A stretch of 64,000 bases of DNA, taken from the NCBI GenBank assembly GCA_964057225.1, contig OZ059900.1, positions 25,993,638 through 26,057,637 of the forward strand. The letters run 5' to 3'. Under the pieces are notes generated by a model that saw only the letters and a list, made by a program, of their open reading frames with translations, had not been told where the DNA came from and ran no database searches. The stretch comes from Auanema rhodensis. Lineage: Eukaryota > Nematoda > Chromadorea > Rhabditida > Rhabditidae. The first letter of the stretch is position 1, and the number at the start of each line of letters is the position of its first letter. Made by a program: the position numbers and the translations under genes. Shown in pieces: positions 49,801 to 62,800 of this stretch.

Positions 49801-52800
49801 GAAATTTCCAAAAACTGGTTTTCCAGCATAATAAAATATTTCTCATGGGAAATACTGTGTTTTTGTATTTTTTTAGTGTTCAGCATGTAAAATGCGTCAT
49901 TTTAGTATGTAAAACGCTGAAATTCGTTGCATTTGACGACTCATATGAACAAAAATCGATTTTATCAATATTAGCCATAAGGGGCGTGCCCTCAGAATAT
50001 GCTAATTTCCTTAATTTTCTAACCCCTGTTTTTTTGTCGTGAAAGTGGAACTAGACGTTGTACGAACAATTTTGAGCTAAGTTTCATTGACATTGCATGA
50101 GTTTGAACACATGAAATCGTAAGTCAAAACCTTGTTTACAGCGAAATTTCCAAAAACTGGTTTTCCAGCATAATAAAATATTTCTCATGAGAAATACTGT
50201 GTTTTTGTATTTTTTTAATGTTCAGCATGTAAAATGCTTCATTTTGATATGTAAAACGCTGAAATTCGTTGCATTTGACGACTCATATGAACAAAAATCG
50301 ATTTTATCAATATTAGCCATAAGGGGCGTGCCCTCAGAATATGCTAATTTCCTTAATTTTCTAACCCCTGTTTTTTTGTCGTGAAAGTGGAACTAGACGT
50401 TGTACGAACAATTTTGAGCTAAGTTTCATTGACATTGCATGAGTTTGAACACATGAAATCGTAAGTCAAAACCTTGTTTACAGCGAAATTTCCAAAAACT
50501 GGTTTTCCAGCATAATAAAATATTTCTCATGAGAAATACTGTGTTTTTGTATTTTTTTAATGTTCAGCATGTAAAATGCTTCATTTTGATATGTAAAACG
50601 CTGAAATTCGTTGCATTTGACGATTCATATGAACAAAAATCGATTTTATCAATATTAGCCATAAGGGGCGTGCCCTCAGAATATGCTAATTTCCTTAATT
50701 TTCTAACCCCTGTTTTTTTGTCGTGAAAGTGGAACTAGACGTTGTACGAACAATTTTGAGCTAGGTTTCATTGACATTGCATGAGTTTGAACACATGAAA
50801 TCGTAAGTCAAAACCTTGTTTACAGCGAAATTTCCAAAAACTGGTTTTCCAGCATAATACAATATTTCTCATGGGAAATACTGTGTTTTTATATTTTTCT
50901 AGTGTTCAGCATGTAAAATGCTTCATTTTAGTATGTAACACGCTGAAATTCGTTGCATTTGACGACTCATATGAACAAAAATCGATTTTATCAATATTAG
51001 CCATAAGGGGCGTGCCCTCAGAATATGCTAATTTCCTTAATTTTCTAACCCCTGTTTTTTGTCGTGAAAGTGGAACTAGACGTTGTACGAACAGTTTTGA
51101 GCTAGGTTTCATTGACATTGCATGAGTTTGAACACATGAAATCGTAAGTCAAAACCTTGTTTACAGCGAAATTTCCAAAAACTGGTTTTCCAGCATAATA
51201 AAATATTTCTCATGGGAAATACTGTGTTTTTGTATTTTTTCAGTGTTCAGCATGTAAAATGCTTCATTTTAGTATGTAACACGCTGAAATTCGTTGCATT
51301 TGACGACTCATATGAACAAAAATCGATTTAATCAATATTAGCCATAAGGGGCGTGCCCTCAGAATATGCTAATTTCCTTAATTTTCTAACCCCTGTTTTT
51401 TTGTCGTGAAAGTGGAACTAGACGTTGTACGAACAATTTTGAGCTAGGTTTCATTGACATTGCATGAGTTTGAACACATGCAATCGTAAGTCAAAACCTT
51501 GTTTACAGCGAAATTTCCAAAAACTGGTTTTCCAGCATAATAAAATATTTCTCATGGGAAAAACTGTGTTTTTGTATTTTTCTAGTGTTCAGCATGTAAA
51601 ATGCTTTATTTTAATATGTAACACGCTGAAATTCGTTGCATTTGACGACTCATATGAACAAAAATCGATTTAATCAATATTAGCCATAAGGGGCGTGCCC
51701 TCAGAATATGCTAATTTCCTTAATTTTCTAACCCCTGTTTTTTTGTCGTGAAAGTGGAACTAGACGTTGTACGAACAATTTTGAGCTAAGTTTCATTGAC
51801 ATTGCATGAGTTTGAACACATGAAATCGTAAGTCAAAACCTTGTTTACAGCGAAATTTCCAAAAACTGGTTTTCCAGCATAATAAAATATTTCTCATGAG
51901 AAATACTGTGTTTTTGTATTTTTTTAATGTTCAGCATGTAAAATGCTTCATTTTGATATGTAAAACGCTGAAATTCGTTGCATTTGACGATTCATATGAA
52001 CAAAAATCGATTTTATCAATATTAGCCATAAGGGGCGTGCCCTCAGAATATGCTAATTTCCTTAATTTTCTAACCCCTGTTTTTTTGTCGTGAAAGTGGA
52101 ACTAGACGTTGTACGAACAATTTTGAGCTAGGTTTCATTGACATTGCATGAGTTTGAACACATGAAATCGTAAGTCAAAACCTTGTTTACAGCGAAATTT
52201 CCAAAAACTGGTTTTCCAGCATAATACAATATTTCTCATGGGAAATACTGTGTTTTTATATTTTTCTAGTGTTCAGCATGTAAAATGCTTCATTTTAGTA
52301 TGTAACACGCTGAAATTCGTTGCATTTGACGACTCATATGAACAAAAATCGATTTTATCAATATTAGCCATAAGGGGCGTGCCCTCAGAATATGCTAATT
52401 TCCTTAATTTTCTAACCCCTGTTTTTTGTCGTGAAAGTGGAACTAGACGTTGTACGAACAGTTTTGAGCTAGGTTTCATTGACATTGCATGAGTTTGAAC
52501 ACATGAAATCGTAAGTCAAAACCTTGTTTACAGCGAAATTTCCAAAAACTGGTTTTCCAGCATAATAAAATATTTCTCATGGGAAATACTGTGTTTTTGT
52601 ATTTTTTCAGTGTTCAGCATGTAAAATGCTTCATTTTAGTATGTAACACGCTGAAATTCGTTGCATTTGACGACTCATATGAACAAAAATCGATTTAATC
52701 AATATTAGCCATAAGGGGCGTGCCCTCAGAATATGCTAATTTCCTTAATTTTCTAACCCCTGTTTTTTTGTCGTGAAAGTGGAACTAGACGTTGTACGAA

Positions 52801-52981
52801 CAATTTTGAGCTAGGTTTCATTGACATTGCATGAGTTTGAACACATGCAATCGTAAGTCAAAACCTTGTTTACAGCGAAATTTCCAAAAACTGGTTTTCC
52901 AGCATAATAAAATATTTCTCATGGGAAAAACTGTGTTTTTGTATTTTTCTAGTGTTCAGCATGTAAAATGCTTTATTTTAA
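46855..52981 (+). repeat. Units 138-155: m2/m3-free region with 5-6-7-4 tetramers
   Basis: Class order 6'-7-1-5-6-7-4-5/4-1-5 then 5-6-7-4 and 5-6-7-4 again. The tetramers of units 148-151 and 152-155 are 1367 bp apart (4 x 342 - 1), and unit 141-144 has the same order. The units following m6 in these copies share a six-T run (near 48666, 51060 and 52428), which makes this deletion specific to the tetramer lineage. Unit 145 is an m5/m4 hybrid: CTCATGAGAAATAC and TTTTTTTAATG joined to ATGCTTTATTTTAATATG. Unit 144 has AGCGATATTTCC (near 49118). Confidence 0.88.
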
Positions 52982-55900
52982 TATGTAACACGCTGAAATT
53001 CGTTGCATTTGACGACTCATATGAACAAAAATCGATTTAATCAATATTAGCCATAAGGGGCGTGCCCTCAGAATATGCTAATTTCCTTAATTTTCTAACC
53101 CCTGTTTTTTTGTCGTGAAAGTGGAACTAGACGTTGTACGAACAATTTTGAGCTAAGTTTCATTGACATTGCATGAGTTTGAACACATGAAATCGTAAGT
53201 CAAAACCTTGTTTACAGCGAAATTTCCAAAAACTGGTTTTCCAGCATAATAAAATATTTCTCATGAGAAATACTGTGTTTTTGTATTTTTTTAATGTTCA
53301 GCATGTAAAATGCTTCATTTTGATATGTAAAACGCTGAAATTCGTTGCATTTGACGATTCATATGAACAAAAATCGATTTTATCAATATTAGCCATAAGG
53401 GGCGTGCCCTCAGAATATGCTAATTTCCTTAATTTTCTAACCCCTGTTTTTTTGTCGTGAAAGTGGAACTAGACGTTGTACGAACAATTTTGAGCTAGGT
53501 TTCATTGACATTGCATGAGTTTGAACACATGAAATCGTAAGTCAAAACCTTGTTTACAGCGAAATTTCCAAAAACTGGTTTTCCAGCATAATAAAATATT
53601 TCTCATGAGAAATACTGTGTTTTTGTATTTTTTTAATGTTCAGCATGTAAAATGCTTTATTTTAATATGTAACACGCTGAAATTCGTTGCATTTGACGAC
53701 TCATATGAACAAAAATCGATTTAATCAATATTAGCCATAAGGGGCGTGCCCTCAGAATATGCTAATTTCCTTAATTTTCTAACCCCTGTTTTTTTGTCGT
53801 GAAAGTGGAACTAGACGTTGTACGAACAATTTTGAGCTAGGTTTCATTGACATTGCATGAGTTTGAACACATGAAATCGTAAGTCAAAACCTTGTTTACA
53901 GCGAAATTTCCAAAAACTGGTTTTCCAGCATAATAAAATATTTCTCATGGGAAATACTGTGTTTTTGTATTTTTTTAGTGTTCAGCATGTAAAATGCGTC
54001 ATTTTAGTATGTAAAACGCTGAAATTCGTTGCATTTGACGACTCATATGAACAAAAATCGATTTTATCAATATTAGCCATAAGGGGCGTGCCCTCAGAAT
54101 ATGCTAATTTCCTTAATTTTCTAACCCCTGTTTTTTTGTCGTGAAAGTGGAACTAGACGTTGTACGAACAATTTTGAGCTAAGTTTCATTGACATTGCAT
54201 GAGTTTGAACACATGAAATCGTAAGTCAAAACCTTGTTTACAGCGAAATTTCCAAAAACTGGTTTTCCAGCATAATAAAATATTTCTCATGAGAAATACT
54301 GTGTTTTTGTATTTTTTTAATGTTCAGCATGTAAAATGCTTCATTTTGATATGTAAAACGCTGAAATTCGTTGCATTTGACGACTCATATGAACAAAAAT
54401 CGATTTTATCAATATTAGCCATAAGGGGCGTGCCCTCAGAATATGCTAATTTCCTTAATTTTCTAACCCCTGTTTTTTTGTCGTGAAAGTGGAACTAGAC
54501 GTTGTACGAACAATTTTGAGCTAGGTTTCATTGACATTGCATGAGTTTGAACACATGAAATCGTAAGTCAAAACCTTGTTTACAGCGAAATTTCCAAAAA
54601 CTGGTTTTCCAGCATAATACAATATTTCTCATGGGAAATACTGTGTTTTTATATTTTTCTAGTGTTCAGCATGTAAAATGCTTCATTTTAGTATGTAACA
54701 CGCTGAAATTCGTTGCATTTGACGACTCATATGAACAAAAATCGATTTTATCAATATTAGCCATAAGGGGCGTGCCCTCAGAATATGCTAATTTCCTTAA
54801 TTTTCTAACCCCTGTTTTTTTGTCGTGAAAGTGGAACTAGACGTTGTACGAACAGTTTTGAGCTAGGTTTCATTGACATTGCATGAGTTTGAACACATGA
54901 AATCGTAAGTCAAAACCTTGTTTACAGCGAAATTTCCAAAAACTGGTTTTCCAGCATAATAAAATATTTCTCATGGGAAAAACTGTGTTTTTGTATTTTT
55001 CTAGTGTTCAGCATGTAAAATGCTTTATTTTAATATGTAACACGCTGAAATTCGTTGCATTTGACGACTCATATGAACAAAAATCGATTTAATCAATATT
55101 AGCCATAAGGGGCGTGCCCTCAGAATATGCTAATTTCCTTAATTTTCTAACCCCTGTTTTTTTGTCGTGAAAGTGGAACTAGACGTTGTACGAACAATTT
55201 TGAGCTATGTTTCATTGACATTGCATGAGTTTGAACACATGAAATCGTAAGTCAAAACCTTGTTTACAGCGAAATTTCCAAAAACTGGTTTTCCAGCATA
55301 ATAAAATATTTCTCATGAGAAATACTGTGTTTTTGTATTTTTTTAATGTTCAGCATGTAAAATGCTTTATTTTAATATGTAACACGCTGAAATTCGTTGC
55401 ATTTGACGACTCATATGAACAAAAATCGATTTAATCAATATTAGCCATAAGGGGCGTGCCCTCAGAATATGCTAATTTCCTTAATTTTCTAACCCCTGTT
55501 TTTTTGTCGTGAAAGTGGAACTAGACGTTGTACGAACAATTTTGAGCTAGGTTTCATTGACATTGCATGAGTTTGAACACATGAAATCGTAAGTCAAAAC
55601 CTTGTTTACAGCGAAATTTCCAAAAACTGGTTTTCCAGCATAATAAAATATTTCTCATGGGAAATACTGTGTTTTTGTATTTTTTTAGTGTTCAGCATGT
55701 AAAATGCGTCATTTTAGTATGTAAAACGCTGAAATTCGTTGCATTTGACGACTCATATGAACAAAAATCGATTTTATCAATATTAGCCATAAGGGGCGTG
55801 CCCTCAGAATATGCTAATTTCCTTAATTTTCTAACCCCTGTTTTTTTGTCGTGAAAGTGGAACTAGACGTTGTACGAACAATTTTGAGCTAAGTTTCATT

Positions 55901-57160
55901 GACATTGCATGAGTTTGAACACATGAAATCGTAAGTCAAAACCTTGTTTACAGCGAAATTTCCAAAAACTGGTTTTCCAGCATAATAAAATATTTCTCAT
56001 GAGAAATACTGTGTTTTTGTATTTTTTTAATGTTCAGCATGTAAAATGCTTCATTTTGATATGTAAAACGCTGAAATTCGTTGCATTTGACGACTCATAT
56101 GAACAAAAATCGATTTAATCAATATTAGCCATAAGGGGCGTGCCCTCAGAATATGCTAATTTCCTTAATTTTCTAACCCCTGTTTTTTTGTCGTGAAAGT
56201 GGAACTAGACGTTGTACGAACAATTTTGAGCTAGGTTTCATTGACATTGCATGAGTTTGAACACATGCAATCGTAAGTCAAAACCTTGTTTACAGCGAAA
56301 TTTCCAAAAACTGGTTTTCCAGCATAATAAAATATTTCTCATGGGAAAAACTGTGTTTTTGTATTTTTCTAGTGTTCAGCATGTAAAATGCTTTATTTTA
56401 ATATGTAACACGCTGAAATTCGTTGCATTTGACGACTCATATGAACAAAAATCGATTTAATCAATATTAGCCATAAGGGGCGTGCCCTCAGAATATGCTA
56501 ATTTCCTTAATTTTCTAACCCCTGTTTTTTTGTCGTGAAAGTGGAACTAGACGTTGTACGAACAATTTTGAGCTAAGTTTCATTGACATTGCATGAGTTT
56601 GAACACATGAAATCGTAAGTCAAAACCTTGTTTACAGCGAAATTTCCAAAAACTGGTTTTCCAGCATAATAAAATATTTCTCATGAGAAATACTGTCTTT
56701 TTGTATTTTTTTAATGTTCAGCATGTAAAATGCTTCATTTTGATATGTAAAACGCTGAAATTCGTTGCATTTGACGACTCATATGAACAAAAATCGATTT
56801 TATCAATATTAGCCATAAGGGGCGTGCCCTCAGAATATGCTAATTTCCTTAATTTTCTAACCCCTGTTTTTTTGTCGTGAAAGTGGAACTAGACGTTGTA
56901 CGAACAATTTTGAGCTAGGTTTCATTGACATTGCATGAGTTTGAACACATGAAATCGTAAGTCAAAACCTTGTTTACAGCGAAATTTCCAAAAACTGGTT
57001 TTCCAGCATAATACAATATTTCTCATGGGAAATACTGTGTTTTTATATTTTTCTAGTGTTCAGCATGTAAAATGCTTCATTTTAGTATGTAACACGCTGA
57101 AATTCGTTGCATTTGACGACTCATATGAACAAAAATCGATTTTATCAATATTAGCCATAA
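52982..57160 (+). repeat. Long duplicated segment, copy 1 (repeated at 59822)
   Basis: This 4179-bp stretch and the one at 59822-64000 appear identical at a fixed 6840-bp offset (20 units); reading the two line by line I found no difference. The left limit is the last mismatch, A at 52981 against G at 59821. The class order across it is 5-5/4-1-5-6-4*-5/4-1-5-4-5-6. Rare shared markers are GAGCTATGTTT (55204 and 62044), ACTGTCTTTTT in an m5 (about 56694 and 63534), and the m4* unit that lacks ACATGCAATC. The right limit is not seen because the second copy runs off the window. Confidence 0.93.
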
Positions 57161-59821
57161 GGGGCGTGCCCTCAGAATATGCTAATTTCCTTAATTTTCT
57201 AACCCCTGTTTTTTTGTCGTGAAAGTGGAACTAGACGTTGTACGAACAGTTTTGAGCTAGGTTTCATTGACATTGCATGAGTTTGAACACATGAAATCGT
57301 AAGTCAAAACCTTGTTTACAGCGAAATTTCCAAAAACTGGTTTTCCAGCATAATAAAATATTTCTCATGGGAAATACTGTGTTTTTGTATTTTTTCAGTG
57401 TTCAGCATGTAAAATGCTTCATTTTAGTATGTAACACGCTGAAATTCGTTGCATTTGACGACTCATATGAACAAAAATCGATTTAATCAATATTAGCCAT
57501 AAGGGGCGTGCCCTCAGAATATGCTAATTTCCTTAATTTTCTAACCCCTGTTTTTTTGTCGTGAAAGTGGAACTAGACGTTGTACGAACAATTTTGAGCT
57601 AGGTTTCATTGACATTGCATGAGTTTGAACACATGCAATCGTAAGTCAAAACCTTGTTTACAGCGAAATTTCCAAAAACTGGTTTTCCAGCATAATAAAA
57701 TATTTCTCATGGGAAAAACTGTGTTTTTGTATTTTTCTAGTGTTCAGCATGTAAAATGCTTTATTTTAATATGTAACACGCTGAAATTCGTTGCATTTGA
57801 CGACTCATATGAACAAAAATCGATTTAATCAATATTAGCCATAAGGGGCGTGCCCTCAGAATATGCTAATTTCCTTAATTTTCTAACCCCTGTTTTTTTG
57901 TCGTGAAAGTGGAACTAGACGTTGTACGAACAATTTTGAGCTAAGTTTCATTGACATTGCATGAGTTTGAACACATGAAATCGTAAGTCAAAACCTTGTT
58001 TACAGCGAAATTTCCAAAAACTGGTTTTCCAGCATAATAAAATATTTCTCATGAGAAATACTGTCTTTTTGTATTTTTTTAATGTTCAGCATGTAAAATG
58101 CTTCATTTTGATATGTAAAACGCTGAAATTCGTTGCATTTGACGACTCATATGAACAAAAATCGATTTTATCAATATTAGCCATAAGGGGCGTGCCCTCA
58201 GAATATGCTAATTTCCTTAATTTTCTAACCCCTGTTTTTTTGTCGTGAAAGTGGAACTAGACGTTGTACGAACAATTTTGAGCTAGGTTTCATTGACATT
58301 GCATGAGTTTGAACACATGAAATCGTAAGTCAAAACCTTGTTTACAGCGAAATTTCCAAAAACTGGTTTTCCAGCATAATACAATATTTCTCATGGGAAA
58401 TACTGTGTTTTTATATTTTTCTAGTGTTCAGCATGTAAAATGCTTCATTTTAGTATGTAACACGCTGAAATACGTTGCATTTGACGACTCATATGAACAA
58501 AAATCGATTTTATCAATATTAGCCATAAGGGGCGTGCCCTCAGAATATGCTAATTTCCTTAATTTTCTAACCCCTGTTTTTTTGTCGTGAAAGTGGAACT
58601 AGACGTTGTACGAACAGTTTTGAGCTAGGTTTCATTGACATTGCATGAGTTTGAACACATGAAATCGTAAGTCAAAACCTTGTTTACAGCGAAATTTCCA
58701 AAAACTGGTTTTCCAGCATAATAAAATATTTCTCATGGGAAATACTGTGTTTTTGTATTTTTTCAGTGTTCAGCATGTAAAATGCTTCATTTTAGTATGT
58801 AACACGCTGAAATTCGTTGCATTTGACGACTCATATGAACAAAAATCGATTTAATCAATATTAGCCATAAGGGGCGTGCCCTCAGAATATGCTAATTTCC
58901 TTAATTTTCTAACCCCTGTTTTTTTGTCGTGAAAGTGGAACTAGACGTTGTACGAACAATTTTGAGCTAGGTTTCATTGACATTGCATGAGTTTGAACAC
59001 ATGAAATCGTAAGTCAAAACCTTGTTTACAGCGAAATTTCCAAAAACTGGTTTTCCAGCATAATAAAATATTTCTCATGGGAAATACTGTGTTTTTGTAT
59101 TTTTTTAATGTTCAGCATGTAAAATGCTTCATTTTGATATGTAAAACGCTGAAATTCGTTGCATTTGACGACTCATATGAACAAAAATCGATTTTATCAA
59201 TATTAGCCATAAGGGGCGTGCCCTCAGAATATGCTAATTTCCTTAATTTTCTAACCCCTGTTTTTTTGTCGTGAAAGTGGAACTAGACGTTGTACGAACA
59301 ATTTTGAGCTAGGTTTCATTGACATTGCATGAGTTTGAACACATGAAATCGTAAGTCAAAACCTTGTTTACAGCGAAATTTCCAAAAACTGGTTTTCCAG
59401 CATAATACAATATTTCTCATGGGAAATACTGTGTTTTTATATTTTTCTAGTGTTCAGCATGTAAAATGCTTCATTTTAGTATGTAACACGCTGAAATTCG
59501 TTGCATTTGACGACTCATATGAACAAAAATCGATTTTATCAATATTAGCCATAAGGGGCGTGCCCTCAGAATATGCTAATTTCCTTAATTTTCTAACCCC
59601 TGTTTTTTTGTCGTGAAAGTGGAACTAGACGTTGTACGAACAGTTTTGAGCTAGGTTTCATTGACATTGCATGAGTTTGAACACATGAAATCGTAAGTCA
59701 AAACCTTGTTTACAGCGAAATTTCCAAAAACTGGTTTTCCAGCATAATAAAATATTTCTCATGGGAAATACTGTGTTTTTGTATTTTTTCAGTGTTCAGC
59801 ATGTAAAATGCTTCATTTTAG
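57161..59821 (+). repeat. Units between the two long duplicate copies
   Basis: The units are 7-4-5-6-7-1/5-6-7. The 5-6-7-4 tetramer beginning at unit 166 is followed by 5-6-7 at exactly 1368 bp, with the ACTGTCTTTTT marker in both m5 units (about 56694 and 58062). Unit 171 has AATACGTTGC (near 58470), the only change of that base seen. Unit 173 is a hybrid with CTCATGGGAAATACTG (m1 type) followed by TTTTTTTAATG and TTTTGATATG (m5 type). Confidence 0.87.
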
Positions 59822-62800
59822 TATGTAACACGCTGAAATTCGTTGCATTTGACGACTCATATGAACAAAAATCGATTTAATCAATATTAGCCATAAGGGG
59901 CGTGCCCTCAGAATATGCTAATTTCCTTAATTTTCTAACCCCTGTTTTTTTGTCGTGAAAGTGGAACTAGACGTTGTACGAACAATTTTGAGCTAAGTTT
60001 CATTGACATTGCATGAGTTTGAACACATGAAATCGTAAGTCAAAACCTTGTTTACAGCGAAATTTCCAAAAACTGGTTTTCCAGCATAATAAAATATTTC
60101 TCATGAGAAATACTGTGTTTTTGTATTTTTTTAATGTTCAGCATGTAAAATGCTTCATTTTGATATGTAAAACGCTGAAATTCGTTGCATTTGACGATTC
60201 ATATGAACAAAAATCGATTTTATCAATATTAGCCATAAGGGGCGTGCCCTCAGAATATGCTAATTTCCTTAATTTTCTAACCCCTGTTTTTTTGTCGTGA
60301 AAGTGGAACTAGACGTTGTACGAACAATTTTGAGCTAGGTTTCATTGACATTGCATGAGTTTGAACACATGAAATCGTAAGTCAAAACCTTGTTTACAGC
60401 GAAATTTCCAAAAACTGGTTTTCCAGCATAATAAAATATTTCTCATGAGAAATACTGTGTTTTTGTATTTTTTTAATGTTCAGCATGTAAAATGCTTTAT
60501 TTTAATATGTAACACGCTGAAATTCGTTGCATTTGACGACTCATATGAACAAAAATCGATTTAATCAATATTAGCCATAAGGGGCGTGCCCTCAGAATAT
60601 GCTAATTTCCTTAATTTTCTAACCCCTGTTTTTTTGTCGTGAAAGTGGAACTAGACGTTGTACGAACAATTTTGAGCTAGGTTTCATTGACATTGCATGA
60701 GTTTGAACACATGAAATCGTAAGTCAAAACCTTGTTTACAGCGAAATTTCCAAAAACTGGTTTTCCAGCATAATAAAATATTTCTCATGGGAAATACTGT
60801 GTTTTTGTATTTTTTTAGTGTTCAGCATGTAAAATGCGTCATTTTAGTATGTAAAACGCTGAAATTCGTTGCATTTGACGACTCATATGAACAAAAATCG
60901 ATTTTATCAATATTAGCCATAAGGGGCGTGCCCTCAGAATATGCTAATTTCCTTAATTTTCTAACCCCTGTTTTTTTGTCGTGAAAGTGGAACTAGACGT
61001 TGTACGAACAATTTTGAGCTAAGTTTCATTGACATTGCATGAGTTTGAACACATGAAATCGTAAGTCAAAACCTTGTTTACAGCGAAATTTCCAAAAACT
61101 GGTTTTCCAGCATAATAAAATATTTCTCATGAGAAATACTGTGTTTTTGTATTTTTTTAATGTTCAGCATGTAAAATGCTTCATTTTGATATGTAAAACG
61201 CTGAAATTCGTTGCATTTGACGACTCATATGAACAAAAATCGATTTTATCAATATTAGCCATAAGGGGCGTGCCCTCAGAATATGCTAATTTCCTTAATT
61301 TTCTAACCCCTGTTTTTTTGTCGTGAAAGTGGAACTAGACGTTGTACGAACAATTTTGAGCTAGGTTTCATTGACATTGCATGAGTTTGAACACATGAAA
61401 TCGTAAGTCAAAACCTTGTTTACAGCGAAATTTCCAAAAACTGGTTTTCCAGCATAATACAATATTTCTCATGGGAAATACTGTGTTTTTATATTTTTCT
61501 AGTGTTCAGCATGTAAAATGCTTCATTTTAGTATGTAACACGCTGAAATTCGTTGCATTTGACGACTCATATGAACAAAAATCGATTTTATCAATATTAG
61601 CCATAAGGGGCGTGCCCTCAGAATATGCTAATTTCCTTAATTTTCTAACCCCTGTTTTTTTGTCGTGAAAGTGGAACTAGACGTTGTACGAACAGTTTTG
61701 AGCTAGGTTTCATTGACATTGCATGAGTTTGAACACATGAAATCGTAAGTCAAAACCTTGTTTACAGCGAAATTTCCAAAAACTGGTTTTCCAGCATAAT
61801 AAAATATTTCTCATGGGAAAAACTGTGTTTTTGTATTTTTCTAGTGTTCAGCATGTAAAATGCTTTATTTTAATATGTAACACGCTGAAATTCGTTGCAT
61901 TTGACGACTCATATGAACAAAAATCGATTTAATCAATATTAGCCATAAGGGGCGTGCCCTCAGAATATGCTAATTTCCTTAATTTTCTAACCCCTGTTTT
62001 TTTGTCGTGAAAGTGGAACTAGACGTTGTACGAACAATTTTGAGCTATGTTTCATTGACATTGCATGAGTTTGAACACATGAAATCGTAAGTCAAAACCT
62101 TGTTTACAGCGAAATTTCCAAAAACTGGTTTTCCAGCATAATAAAATATTTCTCATGAGAAATACTGTGTTTTTGTATTTTTTTAATGTTCAGCATGTAA
62201 AATGCTTTATTTTAATATGTAACACGCTGAAATTCGTTGCATTTGACGACTCATATGAACAAAAATCGATTTAATCAATATTAGCCATAAGGGGCGTGCC
62301 CTCAGAATATGCTAATTTCCTTAATTTTCTAACCCCTGTTTTTTTGTCGTGAAAGTGGAACTAGACGTTGTACGAACAATTTTGAGCTAGGTTTCATTGA
62401 CATTGCATGAGTTTGAACACATGAAATCGTAAGTCAAAACCTTGTTTACAGCGAAATTTCCAAAAACTGGTTTTCCAGCATAATAAAATATTTCTCATGG
62501 GAAATACTGTGTTTTTGTATTTTTTTAGTGTTCAGCATGTAAAATGCGTCATTTTAGTATGTAAAACGCTGAAATTCGTTGCATTTGACGACTCATATGA
62601 ACAAAAATCGATTTTATCAATATTAGCCATAAGGGGCGTGCCCTCAGAATATGCTAATTTCCTTAATTTTCTAACCCCTGTTTTTTTGTCGTGAAAGTGG
62701 AACTAGACGTTGTACGAACAATTTTGAGCTAAGTTTCATTGACATTGCATGAGTTTGAACACATGAAATCGTAAGTCAAAACCTTGTTTACAGCGAAATT

